DNA of 64,000 nucleotides from Selaginella moellendorffii (taxonomy: Eukaryota; Streptophyta; Lycopodiopsida; Selaginellales; Selaginellaceae): the NCBI RefSeq assembly GCF_000143415.4, contig NW_003314293.1, positions 218,457-282,456 on the forward strand, given 5' to 3'. The translations under genes and the position numbers were made by a program. Shown here piece by piece: positions 44,504 to 55,736 of this stretch. How positions within the stretch are numbered: position 1 is the stretch's first letter; each line of letters starts with the position of its first letter. The notes under the pieces are model-generated. The model had not been told where the DNA came from and did not search any database. It saw only the letters and a list, made by a program, of their open reading frames with translations.

Positions 44504-47026
44504 TTGAGCTCTTTTTCTTTTTGTTCTACTGAGGGTTTGATAGGGTTTTGTAGCTTAGGAATGCAGAGGATTTCCAGTCCAGAGGTAAGGAGCTCCCAAC
44601 AGCGCACGCTCGAGAGACTGGAAAAAGCCAAGAGGATTTTCATTCTGGTGTCCGAATTGAAGGCTTGCAGCAGCTCTAAGGACTTGGACAGAGGTAGGAA
44701 AATCCATGCCCGAGCTGTAGCAATTGGAGAGAGCTCCAACATCTACGCAGCGACAACTCTCATCAACATGTACTGCAAATGTGGAAGCCTGGTGGACGCT
44801 CGCAGCGTGTTTGACAGAATGCCACTTTGCAACGCCGTGGCATGGACTGCTCTCATGCTGGGTTATGCGGAGAACAGCTTGGAGGAACAGGCCTTGGAAC
44901 TCTTCTCCGCTATGCAGTCGCGGAGGTTTAGCTGCGTCCCTGACTCGCGCACCTTCGTGGTGGCTCTCAAGGCGTGTGTTGGACTGGCAACGAAGGAAGC
45001 TGTCCAGGACATCAACGGGAAGCTTGTGAAGATGAAGTCACTGGAGAAAGGAATGGCTGTTCACCACCAAGCCGTAAGGGTATTACAGGGAGCTTTAGCT
45101 ATAGCACAGGATATCTACCTGGGAAGTGCGCTCGTCAACTTTTACGCAAGATGTGGGGACTTGAGCAGCGCTAGCAGAGTTTTCGACGAGATGTCGAGCC
45201 GGAATGCTGTCGCCTGGAACGCTCTGATGCTCGGGTATACGGAGAGTGGCGATTCGGAGCGGGCTTTGGAGCTGCTGGAACGGATGCTGGGCGAGGGATG
45301 CACTCCCAACGCCAGGAACTTCGTGGTGGCGTTGAAGGCCTGCTCGAGTTTGGCCGGGGACGAGGCTGGCAGCAAAGTCGATGGGAAACTCGTCAAGGTG
45401 GTGTGCTTGGAAAAAGGCGTGGCCGTGCACTCGCAGGCCGTCAAGTATGGCTGCGAGGCGGATATCTTCGTCGGGAGCACGCTGGTGGACGTCTACTCCA
45501 AGTGTGGAAGCCTCCTTGACTCTTGGAGAGCTTTCGAGCGAATGCCGAGGCGGAACGCGGTGTCGTGGAACTCACTGATGCTGGGGTATGCCGAGAACGG
45601 GGAGCCGGAAGCAGCACTCGATTTGTTTGTCCGCATGGCCAACGAAGAAGACGAAGCTAGTCCAGACGATCGAAGCTGTGTTGCCGCGCTCAAAGCCTGC
45701 GTTATTCTGGCAGCCAAGGAAGAGGAAGGCCGCGGAGAGAAGCTGGTGAAGATGGGAGCGCTCGAGAAAGGGATGGCTATTCACGCTCGAGCTGCGAGTA
45801 AGCACTTCGAGCGGGATATCTTCGTCGCCAACACGCTCGTGGACATGTACTTCAAGTGTGGAAGTATGGCGGACGCTTCCCGAGTCTTCGGCAGGATAGA
45901 GAATCCGACAGTGGTTTCCTGGACGTCGTTGATACTGGGATACGTCGACAACGGCGAAGGAGCTCTGGCTCTCGGGCTCTTCGATCAGATGCAAGCTCGG
46001 GGTTGCCGGCCGAGTGCTCAGACTTTCGTGGCCGCGATGAGAGCTTGCACTTGCGAGGCTTCGAAAGATGGTGGCGATGGGAAGCTTGTCAAGAAAAAAC
46101 AGTGGCTGCAGCGCGGGATGGCCGTCCACGATCAGGCAGTAAAGCGGGGACTGGAATCCAACATCTTCGTGGCAAGCGCAGCGGTGGATCTCTGCTCCAA
46201 GTGTGGCAGCATGGACAACGCCCGGAAGATCTTCGAGCAAAGTCCCTCGAGCCACGGTTTGGCCTCGTGGAACGCACTGATGCTCGGTTACGTGGAGAAC
46301 GGCGACGCAGCATCGGCACTCGGCTTGTTCTCGCGGCTCCAGAGGCAGAAAAACTCGTGGAGCTCGTCACCCAACGCTAGAACTTACGCTGCTGCGCTCA
46401 AGGCCTGTGGAGCTCTCGGTCTTCTCAGCTCAACCAAGCTCGTCCACGCGGAGATCTGCCGCTGCAGAGCCTCGTCCGACGCAGTGCTGGCCAACTCGCT
46501 CGTCGACGCCTACGGCAAGTGCGGCGGCCTCGACCACGCGCAACAAGCTTTCGACTCCATCGCCAGCCCGGACGCCATCACCTGGAACGCGCTCATCACG
46601 TCTTACAGCTCCCAGGGAGACACCGACCGAGTTTTCCAGCTCCTGGGCGAGATGCTAGGCCGGGGATGGGAGCCGAGCGCCGTGACTTACACCTCGCTGC
46701 TCATCGCGTGTAGCCGCGGGGGTCTGGTGGATCGGTGTTGGAAGTTCTTCCGGGAGATGGAGTCCAAGCACGGGGTGGCTCCTCGCATCGAGCACTACCA
46801 CTGCGTGATGGACACACTGGGGCGAGCCAACCGGGTGGAGGAGGCGGTGAGGCTGGCGGAGGAGATGCCGTTTGAGCCGAGTGGAGTGACTTGGACGACG
46901 GTGTTGAGCGCTTGCGAGAGCGTGGAGGCCGGGAGGGGCGCGTTTGGATCGTTGCTCGGGATGGAGGAGGCGGACAGGAAGGCTGGCTGCGCTCTCATGT
47001 CCAACTTGTGTAGTAGTAAAATCTAA
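44504..47026 (+). CDS. PLS-class pentatricopeptide repeat protein
   Basis: A single-exon 840-residue PPR protein, a sequence-specific organelle RNA-binding factor. Repeats start near residue 45 and show L/S signatures such as NMYCKCGSLVDARSVFDRMP, AVAWNALMLGYTESGDSERALELLERM and VDMYFKCGSMADASRVFGRI. Several repeats carry an extra insert with KLVKMxxLEKGMAVHxQAV. The C-terminus (YHCVMDTLGRANRVEEAVRLAEEMP, SGVTWTTVLSACE) is the start of the E region, then it stops at GCALMSNLCSSKI without a DYW deaminase. So it could bind RNA but would need a partner for editing. An internal ATG at 44561 may be the real start, since the first 19 residues are Ser/Phe-rich and not obviously a transit peptide. 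Confidence 0.9.
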   Translation: MSSFSFCSTEGLIGFCSLGMQRISSPEVRSSQQRTLERLEKAKRIFILVSELKACSSSKDLDRGRKIHARAVAIGESSNIYAATTLINMYCKCGSLVDARSVFDRMPLCNAVAWTALMLGYAENSLEEQALELFSAMQSRRFSCVPDSRTFVVALKACVGLATKEAVQDINGKLVKMKSLEKGMAVHHQAVRVLQGALAIAQDIYLGSALVNFYARCGDLSSASRVFDEMSSRNAVAWNALMLGYTESGDSERALELLERMLGEGCTPNARNFVVALKACSSLAGDEAGSKVDGKLVKVVCLEKGVAVHSQAVKYGCEADIFVGSTLVDVYSKCGSLLDSWRAFERMPRRNAVSWNSLMLGYAENGEPEAALDLFVRMANEEDEASPDDRSCVAALKACVILAAKEEEGRGEKLVKMGALEKGMAIHARAASKHFERDIFVANTLVDMYFKCGSMADASRVFGRIENPTVVSWTSLILGYVDNGEGALALGLFDQMQARGCRPSAQTFVAAMRACTCEASKDGGDGKLVKKKQWLQRGMAVHDQAVKRGLESNIFVASAAVDLCSKCGSMDNARKIFEQSPSSHGLASWNALMLGYVENGDAASALGLFSRLQRQKNSWSSSPNARTYAAALKACGALGLLSSTKLVHAEICRCRASSDAVLANSLVDAYGKCGGLDHAQQAFDSIASPDAITWNALITSYSSQGDTDRVFQLLGEMLGRGWEPSAVTYTSLLIACSRGGLVDRCWKFFREMESKHGVAPRIEHYHCVMDTLGRANRVEEAVRLAEEMPFEPSGVTWTTVLSACESVEAGRGAFGSLLGMEEADRKAGCALMSNLCSSKI

Positions 47027-47295
47027 GTCACACGTCCTTTTAAATAGCTGATAACTAAAAGCTTTTCACTCTCTGAAGCTCGTATCGTTTGATGGTAGCT
47101 ATATAATAATTTTTATAAATGTAGAATTGTGTAGTTATAAGATTAAAAGAAGTGCTCTTCATCCAGTTGGTAGAGGAATCAGCAAAAATCATGAGACCCC
47201 GTAAGCCTCGGAAGTTCCTTCAACAAATGAATGGTGGGATGAATAATGTGATAAAGCTCATCACGCATATGTTAGTCCAGTAACTTCAAGGCTTG
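47027..47295. other. AT-rich spacer after the PPR gene
   Basis: Contains the PPR 3' region and nothing recognised. Confidence 0.5.
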
Positions 47296-47405
47296 AGCTT
47301 TTTCTTTGCAGGAGGTTCTTCTTCCACCATCGTCTTCTTAGCAGCCTCAATCCCCACCCGAGAGCTCTAGACGGCGCCAGTGGCTCTCGTGCTTCAAAAT
47401 CCACT
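47296..47405 (-). pseudogene. Broken copy of an unidentified C-terminal exon
   Basis: On the minus strand, WILKHESHWRRLELSGGD can be read after an AG acceptor-like site, then a stop. Frame-shifted remains of an AAKK...EEGAPAKKK-type stretch follow. A better preserved copy is at 55737-55916. The family is not recognised. Confidence 0.45.
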
Positions 47406-47417
47406 GAAAGAAAGGAC

Positions 47418-48250
47418 TCAAATCCCAGGCCTTCCAAACGCCATCCTCAGATCCTGAAGCACATTCCGGAAATATGCCTCCACAAAGGCACGCTCGTCGC
47501 AGCTAGCTGGAGCAGCTCCAGTGTGCCAAGCGCAGAAATAGCCATAACCCTTGACAGGACAAACAGGCGCTCCACAGCTTCCACACAGGGCACTACAAGT
47601 TGTCCTCCACCCACATTTAGAAGAGCGCGCCATCTTTCCAATCGATGCAGTCTGAACTCCTGTACAGTGATTTCCCAAGGCTTCATGCAGCTTGCTAAAC
47701 AGGATGTTCTTGGCCATGGCTTCAATATCCACTTGTGAGCTATATGGGAACATGTCTCGGGCTTCCATCACCTCTGCCTCCATCGCGTCCCTGTAGATGC
47801 TCCAGATGGTGCCATGCAGTCCGCTCGCATCAACACAGAGCTCACTCCTGGGAAAGAAGTTATGCAGCACGGCTCCTTGTCCACGGGGGAGCACGGCAGC
47901 AAGAAGTACTGGAATGATCTGAGCAGCTTTGGCTTTTCTGTCTTCTTCTTTAAAGTCCAGAGGATCCCAGCACTAGATGAAGTCGTGGCACGCATCAGCG
48001 CAAAGTCGCAGCCCTCGTCTCTGGATATGTTTTTCAGATTGTACCGTGGCTTGTCTGCCATATCGAAGTGCTCTGGTCGCACAAAATCTCCATTCAGGCA
48101 CCGGGTACACGACTTGGTCACACGAGCAGATGTAAGGAAGAAGTGCGGGCTGAGTGCTATGCCACTGCCAAAGCTAACGATCCCACTCTCATGTGTTGCA
48201 CGAATGGCCTCCTTGAGTATAGCTGGTTTTCCATACACTGAGCTTCCCAA
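47418..48250 (-). pseudogene. Frameshifted gene of a possible trypsin-like protease family
   Basis: The N-terminal frame (48250-47768) opens MGSSVYGKPAILKEAIRATH and contains GIVSFGSGIALSPHFFLTSARV and a RDEGCDFALMRA stretch. These resemble the GSG...LTxxH and D-ALxR parts of trypsin/Deg-like folds, with Arg where the catalytic His would be. After RAD near 47810 the homology continues in another frame (SGLHGT..IYRDAMEAEVMEARDM) through a Cys-rich tail (CSALCGSCGAPVCPVKGYG) to 47418. The plus-strand relative at 49.2-49.8 kb is in one frame across this point, so a small deletion is likely here. The protease link is weak; a lineage-specific family is the alternative. Confidence 0.45.
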
Positions 48251-48527
48251 TCTGGGTGGATCACCCGCTGGGAAGATAACCGTGCCCGATTCAAAGTCGA
48301 CGCCCAGAATTCTACTGAACTTACCTTTCCTAGATGGATCTGTCTCAAGTTTCTAAAACCTCCTCTTGAAGTTTTGCCTGTTCTTGGCCAATAGCCGAAT
48401 CTATAGGTGCATAGTAAATAACATAAAACTCCCCACGAACAAGGCTCTTCCAGAACAAACCCTAGCAGGAATTAGACCTTCCTTTTATAGCTGTGTGCGA
48501 GGTAAAGGTTTACCTCCTTAACCAGTC

Positions 48528-49005
48528 CATTATGATAAACCTGAGACGAGAGTCGGCGTCGAAGTTTTGCAGGAGCTGGTCTTCCTGAGCTCTACGCGAT
48601 GGGGATCCAGGTCCGCGCCGAGCTGCCGTGGAAGAGAGGAGTGTGGAGTGCGTGTCCGAGCTTGTGCTGCTTCCGCCAGCTTCTCATTTGAGAGAGCTTG
48701 ATTTAGCATTCATTCAGTCTAGTTGTCTCTGGCTTTTGAGGAGTTGAATTTGAGGGCGCAATAGTAATAGGGGGCTCTCGTTTGAAGATTGTTCCACCTG
48801 AAGAAGACGAGGCAGCGGCAACTCCAGCACAATAATCTCTCGGATCCTCTCTCCCGAAGGGCTTCAAGTGAAGTGAAGAAGTGTGTTTCGTTCCAGGAAA
48901 ACCAGAATTTCTTTTCCAGCTTTGTTTGACACGACCGAGGTGGCGGACACGAGCAACGTTTTTTATATGAAAAAATCATACCGGGAGAGAGATTCGTCAG
49001 GACAT
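48528..49005 (+). pseudogene. Duplicated fragment of the seipin 3' end (copy A)
   Basis: The segment beginning ATGATAAACCTGAGACGA near 48531 matches seipin at 39450. It continues through the LPELYA, CCFRQLL and VKK(C)VSFQEN regions with deletions and frame breaks. After the stop it still follows the seipin downstream sequence (TTCCAGCTTTGTTTGACACG). It has no intact ORF. Confidence 0.8.
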
Positions 49006-49239
49006 TCCCTTAAAGAGGAAGAAAATTTCTCCTTAATAAGGGTAGGAATAGGGTTTGCAATGCGGGAGCCTTTCGGGTATGTGCCTTATGTCTGTGATCT
49101 GCCTTATTATGTAACTCCTAGTATCCAGCAGATGTGTCGAGAAGAACAAAAGCTCCTGAAAGAGGTTTCAGGAGAGGTAGCAGTGAATCTAGGAAGGGAA
49201 AGTTTAGTAGAGTTTTATTTTCCCGAAGGATGATCTTCC

Positions 49240-49803
49240 TAGTTCTACAAGCCCAAGCTGGTCAGTATATGGAAGGAATCCAACCATACTCAAGAAAGCC
49301 ATTCGCGCAACACACAGGCTCCAGAGTGTGGATGAGAGTAGGATGGTTCACTTCGGCAGTGGCGTGGCGCTCAGCCCGCAGTTCCTCCTTACGCCTGCTC
49401 GTATGGCCAAGTCGTCTACCCAGTGCCTGAATGGCGATTTTGTGCGATCAGAGCACTTCGATATGGCAGAGAAGCCACGGTACAATCTGGAAACTGTATC
49501 CAGGGACGAAGGCTGTGATATGGTGCTGATGCGTGTCAAGACTTCAAGCGCTGGCGCGACTCTAGAGAAGGCAAAGCTGCTCAAGTCTTTCCAGTACTTC
49601 CTGCTGCCATGCTCCCCAGTGGACAAGCGCCATGCTGCATAACTTCTTTCCCTGGTGTGAGCTCGCTGTTGATGCGAGCGGACGCAGGCCTCTTGCACGG
49701 CATCATTCATGGAGGTACTGAGGCTAGTCTCGGGGGCATTTACAGGGATGCGATGGAGGCAGAGGCGATGGAAGTTCGAGCCATGCATCAGTACAAGCCA
49801 TAA
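49240..49803 (+). pseudogene. Second broken copy of the protease-like gene
   Basis: An inverted relative of 47418-48250. HFGSGVALSPQFLLTPAR and NGDFVRSEHFDMAEKPRYN are readable from 49328, and the frame breaks at PVDKRHAA. PGVSSLLMRADAG and GGIYRDAMEAEAMEVRAM follow in another frame to 49803, where the copy ends without the Cys-rich tail. It has at least two frame breaks. Confidence 0.55.
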
Positions 49804-50169
49804 CGTTTGTAGATCACTACCAAATCTCGTCAAGTTCCACTGATTCGAGGCCGGGATGCGACGCACTTGATTTTCTTGGGACGGTAACTCATTCTTTTGG
49901 CTTTGCTGTTCTTTGTCCGTATCAGTCAGTGAGTGACGCAAGACCAGAAATCTGGCGAAAGCCACGGTATGCCCCATCGGGCGCCACGGAGACCATAAAA
50001 TCTTTTCTTCTTCTTCTTCTTCTTTGTCTCGTTTTTCTTTTTTATACACTTAAACTTATTCTTTGCAGGCTCCTTCCCGCGCTCTTTTACAGTGGGGGGA
50101 GACAACGTTTTGGCTAGCATGCCCCACTGTATAAAAATCTGTATGTTCGTGATTGGACATCTCCAGATT
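49804..50169. other. Spacer with a TTC microsatellite
   Basis: TTC repeats at about 50001-50022. Otherwise nothing recognised between the protease-like pseudogene and the left arm of the PPO inverted repeat. Confidence 0.5.
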
Positions 50170-52740
50170 CCTAAGCTCAATATTGAGCTCAATCGAAGCT
50201 ATTGTGGAGACAATATCCTGTCAAGAGAACAGTCTCTATAACTTTTACCAGGCTTGGAACTTGAAGGAAGAGAGAAAAAGGTTTCCTGGGATTTTAGAAT
50301 CTTTCATGTATCAATTATCGCAGGAAAATGTCTTGCGTTTAGTCATGTAACATGACTAAACCTCTGGGCTTTCCTCTCTAGTGAGATTCAGGAAGAACGA
50401 TAACAGTGGCTTATGTTCTTTCCTAGCACGTTGTAGATCAAACAGATTCAAGTAGAGCAGTAGCCTCAAGGAGTCTTCATTCGCAGCAAGCGTATGTTTG
50501 ATTTTTTTTAGAATATTTCTCATTGTGGCATTTTTGGTCTAGATAGTGGATCTACGTAGAAAGCTTCATCTCACATTGGAAATTGCAACATCAAGTAACA
50601 CCATTTCGATTTCCTTTTACCATGCCAGCTGGTTTTCTGGTGTTCTTTTTCCAATCACAGGAAACCAAATGAAACAGAACGAAAGCTAGAGCTCCATCAA
50701 AAATCAAGCGTACTGGATGCTGGCCCCCTTGAACGTGAAGACTTTCTCCTTGTCCTTCCCGCGCGGCACCAGAGTGACAACGAGCTTGTCCGCGTCCTTC
50801 AAGCCCAAGATCTCGACGTTGGGCTTGATGGAGAAGCGGGCGTTGGTGGTCCGAGTGCTCGACTCGGTCATCCCGGGCATGAAGTGGGGGATGTTGTAGA
50901 AAGAGCCGACGTACTCGGCGCAGGAGAGCGTGGTGGTCTCGTTGGCCTCAGGGAGATTGATGAACACGTTGAACGTAGTGTTATTCTGCATCCCAACCAC
51001 CATCTCTTCCAGGACCAGGAGCTCGTCCGAAGCGCTGCCTTTGGGCTGCGCCACCGTGATCGTCAGCGGGCCCGCTCCAACCTTGACAGGCTCGGCGTTC
51101 TGGGACGAGGATTTCACGAGTGGATACTCAGCCGCCATAGCAGTAGCTCCAGGAACCAACGAAGCAACGATCGAACTCTTGGGCTGCGCGAAGGCCGTCT
51201 TTGCGAGCGGCAGTGGCTTGTAGTTGATCCAGACCTTGTCCTGGGGCATGGACGCGTACTTGTACTTGAGCTTCGTCTGGTTGTCGATGGAATCTTTCAC
51301 CTTGACGCGAACGAGGTCCTGGTTCTCATCGAAGAAGAGGAACTCGGTGTTGAGGTAGTCGGCGTCCGTGAAGTCCTGGTTTCCCAGGGACCTCCACACG
51401 TCCCACATCCTGTCCACGTTACCGTGGTGGCAGTAGAAGAGTGGATCCTTCCCGGCAGAGTAGAAGTTGCCCAGGTCCTCGCCATTAGGGTTATTGGGGC
51501 TGCCACCAAAGACGTGCACGGCCGTGTGTGGGGCTTTCTCCAGAGATCCATCGCCACCGTTATTGTTCCCTTTCCTGCATAAGACATGGCTCCGTCACCT
51601 TTTTCTAGCCATGCACACGTACCTTATGGGAGCGCCGAAGAAGGCGTCCTGGAGCTTGACCTTAGCGACGTTGTTGTACATGACGGAGATGTTGTCCTGG
51701 CGGATCTGATCGTCGGTCTTGTAGGTGGGCTCGCCGAAGCTGGGGTCGACGCCGGGCGCGTAGCCGAGATCCACTCGCGCGGGCGCGTAGTTTGCCTCGT
51801 TGCGATTGGCGTCGAAGATGGGGGTGCCCTCGCGCCGAAACATCTCCGGGATGTAGCTCCCCCCGTCCTGGTTGTCCCAGTTCCAAAACGGCAGCGCGAA
51901 GGTTGGATCGTTGATCAAACTGCCCAAGATCTTCTCGTGGTAGTAGAGGTACCAGCGGTGCCACGGCAGGAAGAGCCAGTTGAAGTGGATCTGGAGCGTT
52001 GACTTTGGATCGCCCTCCTGGCGGTAGCCGTAGTTGCAGTAGACGCAGTGGACGTTGGCCTGCTGCCGGAAGCTCCGGGGATCATCCGAGGGGAGCGCGC
52101 GCATCTTGGCGTAGGCCTCGTTGTACTTCTGGATGTAGTCCTCGTCCACGAGATGGGCGGCGGGGCGGGTGCGCATGGGGCCGGTGTCGGGCTTGAAGTC
52201 GATGGTGTCGCGCTTGGGCTTGGGCGGGCAGCACGCCACGAAGGTGTTGGTGTTGGCGATGTTGGCGGGCTGGCAGCGCTTGAAGGTGGGCGATCCCACG
52301 GGCTCGGCGAGCGCGGGACCAGTAGGGGACGCCGCGAGCGAAGCTCCGCCGGCGATTGTTCCCGCCAGGAGCTCGCGGCGATCGATGATCGAGGCCGGAG
52401 TGGAGCTACCTTTCTTGGAGGGGAAAGAGGGATTACCAGACTCCCCTGTTGCTGCATTGGCTTCTTTCCTGGCATTGGCGGTGATCTTGAGCGCACCCCG
52501 GGAGCGATTGGGCAGAAGTGGGCATGGGCTCCGGTGCAGGAGCTTGACGCGATCGAGCGAGAGTGCCGCGGAAGACATGCCCAGCAGCGAATCCATGCTG
52601 GATGAGAGATTCCAAGTCTCGACTAAGGACGCAGTAGGAACCGTACCTTTTTAAAGGGCGAACGAGATCACATGGTTCTCGTGGGCGTAGTGGCGATAAT
52701 ATTTCAGACCAAAGTGATCCACGAGAACCCCGTGTTAGAA
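50170..52740 (-). repeat. Left arm of a large inverted repeat carrying PPO copy 1
   Basis: The reverse complement of this interval matches 56570-59085 almost base for base within the PPO coding region and, less closely, in both flanks. The arms are about 2.5 kb and separated by about 3.8 kb. Confidence 0.9.
50704..52596 (-). CDS. Polyphenol oxidase (catechol oxidase/tyrosinase), copy 1
   Basis: Exons 52596-51623 and 51574-50704, joined over a 48-bp intron, encode 614 residues. This dicopper enzyme oxidises o-diphenols to quinones in the thylakoid lumen. The N-terminus is a Ser/Arg-rich plastid transit region followed by DRRELLAGTIAGGASLAAS, a twin-arginine thylakoid signal ending ALAEP. CuA ligands lie in VHCVYCNYGY and LQIHFNWLFLPWHRWYLYYHE, which includes the thioether Cys. 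CuB has HTAVHVFGG (formed exactly across the splice) and YCHHGNVDRMW. The DKVWINYKPLP and ARFSIKPNVEILGL regions correspond to the C-terminal shielding domains. It appears intact. A TATA-like TTTAAAAAGG lies about 50 bp upstream. Confidence 0.95.
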
Positions 52741-53489
52741 TTCTTATCAAAACTGCCACGTCATTGCAGCCTTTAGTAGGGTTACCATTTTTTTCAGGAG
52801 ACGAGCAAAGATATGCTTGAAACAGCAGTGAATGAGGGGAATTCGTACCTAGTTGGTTTGATATCCATCTATTTCCACGGTACGGCCCAGCTTGTTCTTC
52901 CTTGATTCCGTTCGCTTTGAACTGTAGTTGCCACTTTCTTGAACAAGATGGAGCGCATGTAAAGCTTTTAGCAGAACATCGCCACAAGGTAAACACTTAA
53001 TTACCTTCGCCTTTGATAGGCTAGGTTGTGTTCGAAGTGTTTTTTGAGCCGCTGCTCACCCACCTTTTAAACGGGTCGATTGCCACATTCATGGACATTA
53101 GTCGTCACCTTCGCCTAGAACATTCGAGGTACGTGCTGAATGAATCTCACGCTTAACTGTTCGATTTGTGAGAGCTTAAGGAGCTCCGGGAGGGCACCGA
53201 AGGTACAAACAAGAGCCGAGGGGAGGGAGTTGGCCAGGTGTTTCCTAGGGTTGGGTTTCATAGCAGTTTGATCAATCATGTGGTGTAGCTTGCACCAGTG
53301 TCGTCATGCATACACCACGCCCCGTTACTGTGGATCATAAAAGAAAGCTCGAACTAAAGAGAAGGAAAAACAGAGAACACGAACTCGAGTTGGCCGGGCG
53401 ACGACTTCGTTCCTGCCACCTTAACGGAAAAGGGACGTCGAGGGGGGCTAGGGCTTGATCCAAGGTGACCACTCTGACCGTACGCCTGG
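52741..53489. other. Unique spacer between inverted repeat arms
   Basis: No gene recognised. It holds low-complexity promoter-like sequence and a short imperfect GTGGTGTAG/CATACACCAC inverted repeat at about 53280-53319. Confidence 0.4.
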
Positions 53490-54640
53490 ATCATCGAGTT
53501 CCAGGACCTCTCCGCATTCGATCAAATACTCTCCTAGCGTCCTCCAGGTGACCGCTCTCAGCGTACACTGCGATCATTGCGTTCCACGGGAGCAGCCTTG
53601 CTTCTCGCTCCTCCCTGCTCCGAGTTCCAAGACGTGACATCCGCCAAAACGCCAGCTTGGCATCGCTGATATGCCGGGCATGGGCATATCCCGTCCAAGA
53701 GATGATATTCTTCCAAGGCATTTGATCAGAAATTCCCTTGGCTTCCTCCGCAGATTGACACTGCACGCAAGCCAGAATTGCTGCACCAAGTCCCGGCAAG
53801 GCACTTTTTCAAAGACCCTGATACAATCCTCTTGGTGCCCAGATTGGGCATAAGCTGCTGATCTTGCGTTCCACGATGTTATATCCCTTCTCGGCATTTC
53901 TTGAAAGAGACTCAAAGCTTCCCCGACATGACCATTCTCTCCATACGCTACTAGTATGGTCGTCCACGCCACGGCATCCTTGTGAGCAATCCCATCAAAC
54001 AGCCTTCCCGCGAGAACCACATGCCCGTTGTGGGCATACGCTGCTACCATGGTCGTCAAAGAAACAACGCTTTTCACTGGCATCTGACCGAATCGGAGCC
54101 TTGCAGTGTGATAATATCCAGCGGTTCAATACGCGGTGATCATCGATGCCCATGATGCCAATCCCAAAACGGCATTCTATCAAAGAGCCACTGTGATCGA
54201 TCGATATGCCAAATCTGGGCATTTTCTTAGACCAAAACGTTCCAGGATACTTGATCCTTCTCTAGAACAGCGATGGCGTGCAATAGTTCTTCCTCGCTTT
54301 CAGGAACTATAGAGCGTCTTATTATGATGTTTCTCCTCAAGGTCGCTGTCTTGCAAATACGCCTGACCGATCGCGTTGAGCGATTTCACGCTCCAGCTAG
54401 CAAAGAACCCTCAGATACCCCTCCTTGGCATACATTGCAACCAATGATGATCCCACGCTCTGAGACGCGCTTGGCATGGCCACCGGTAGATCACCGGTTC
54501 CGGGACAAGAGCGCTGGAGAGCTCGCATTGTATGGCGGGATTGCCGTTGTCGGGTTTGCGATTGGAGGTAGTGTGCCGAGCTCGCTGGAAATCTTGCTGC
54601 TGGTTCCCGAGGCGCTCCAGGCAATAGGCAGTGGGCGTGG
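53490..54640 (-). pseudogene. Degenerate PPR gene
   Basis: Reverse-strand fragments in changing frames spell PPR repeats: GSSLVAMYAKEGYLRVL near 54470, WLFDRMPFWDW near 54190, then SLTTMVAAYAHNGHVVLAGRLFDGI, DAVAWTTILVAYGENGHVGEALSLFQEMP, ITSWNARSAAYAQSGH (54070-53810), and PWNAMIAVYAESGHLEDARRVFDRM (53600-53510). Stops and frameshifts separate them. It looks like a dead P/L/S-type PPR copy different from the one at 44.5 kb. Confidence 0.75.
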
Positions 54641-54842
54641 GCTACCTGATCCTCATCGCTGGTAAGCGATCATATGATCATCCCCCAATTTTCCTCGCAT
54701 TTTCTCTTTTGAATGTAAAGTTTTCTTTTCCTGATAATCCCTTTCGTTTCCCAGTTTTTTCTTTTTTCCAGCGATGGTGGAGGGAGCACACTCGTGCGAA
54801 GCCAAAAATCGTGCATCGAATGGTTGAGTGGAGCTATACCAA

Positions 54843-55585
54843 ATGATAAACTTGAGACGAGAGTCCCGGTCGTCAGCGTCAAAGTTTTGCTGGAAGAAGT
54901 TGAGGAGCGCGACGGTGATGTTCGTGGCCGAGCTTGGCATCGTCTTGTGCTGCTTCCGCTAGCTTCTCATTCCGAAAGGATCCGGAAAACTAGACTTTCC
55001 AGGCATCTTTATCAGCTTTGCTTGACACGATCGGGGTGACATACAATCTCTGCCTTGGGAGCGGACACGAGCAAGGATCGGTACGGTTTTTATATGCTAG
55101 GCGAAACGCCATAGACTTTGCGAGTGATTGTTGTCTCTTAACTCTCTTCTCACTCCAAGAACGCGAAAGTAGGGGAAAGGAGCACCGAAAGAAAGAGGGG
55201 AAGAACCTCGCGAATCGCTGATCCTCCTTTGCAGCATTCGTCCATCCATCCGACGGAGCGTTTCTTTTTGCGATTTCTTTTATTCTTTTTTTTTTTTTTT
55301 GTTGCAGACATGCATGGTTGCTGCCTAGCAAGTTGTTCGCCGGTCACCTCAAGAACAGGCTTTTGCTCGCTCCTTTTCTCGGCTCTTCCAACTTTATTCT
55401 AAGTGGAAGAACTTCGTCTATCCACTGAATTTTACATACAGAAGGGGTGATTTGGCGCATCTCTGATCTTTGGATCTTCGTACGAATTCACAAGAATGTT
55501 ATGGAATAAAGTGTTCTTTTGAGTGAGGAGGAGAACTCAGAATCGGCACTATAAACCTGGGGAATCTTAAGGTGGAATCGAGATA
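54843..55585 (+). pseudogene. Duplicated fragment of the seipin 3' end and downstream region (copy B)
   Basis: From ATGATAAACTTGAGACGA at 54843 it follows seipin from 39450 with deletions. It then follows the seipin downstream region, including GCAAGTTGTTCGCCGGTCAC (55328), GAATTCACAAGAATGTTAT (about 55484) and a GGAATCGAGAT phrase (about 55573). The matched source interval is about 39449-41013, so about half has been lost. It has no intact ORF. Confidence 0.85.
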
Positions 55586-55736
55586 TCCAGGCGCCCATGA
55601 TCTATGCCTCGAACACTGCCACGGTGATCCTTGCAGTGTGCTTCTTCGGGAACTTTGTAGAGAGGTGACGTAATGGCAAGCAGATCCTTGTGTGAGCGAG
55701 TTGACGACGATACTTGATCTTCCTCTCTTTGGGCCG
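55586..55736 (+). other. Short stretch with a possible orphan exon
   Basis: The plus strand reads MIYASNTATVILAVCFFGNFVER before a GT at about 55662, which looks like a membrane-protein exon. No flanking exons were found, and it is too short to assign. Confidence 0.25.

Noticed and set aside
46089-46370. Antisense and alternative-frame ORFs in the PPR gene
   Set aside because: The PPR frame is intact and accounts for the open shadows.
50884-51582. 232-codon ORFs antisense to PPO exon 2 in both copies
   Set aside because: They are shadows of the PPO reading frame; the identity between copies only reflects the duplication.
52433-52996. Minus-strand 187-codon ORF over the PPO copy 1 start
   Set aside because: It is out of frame with PPO over the shared part, and its extension is not present at PPO copy 2.
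53280-53319. Possible tRNA-like fold in the PPO spacer
   Set aside because: The short inverted repeat does not give a cloverleaf with plausible anticodon and T-loop sequences.
54273-54665. Plus-strand ORF with LALYGGIAVVGFAIGGSV, faintly like a thylakoid CURT1/CAAD segment
   Set aside because: The opposite strand carries clear PPR remains through the same interval, and the membrane-like stretch lacks the conserved end of that family.
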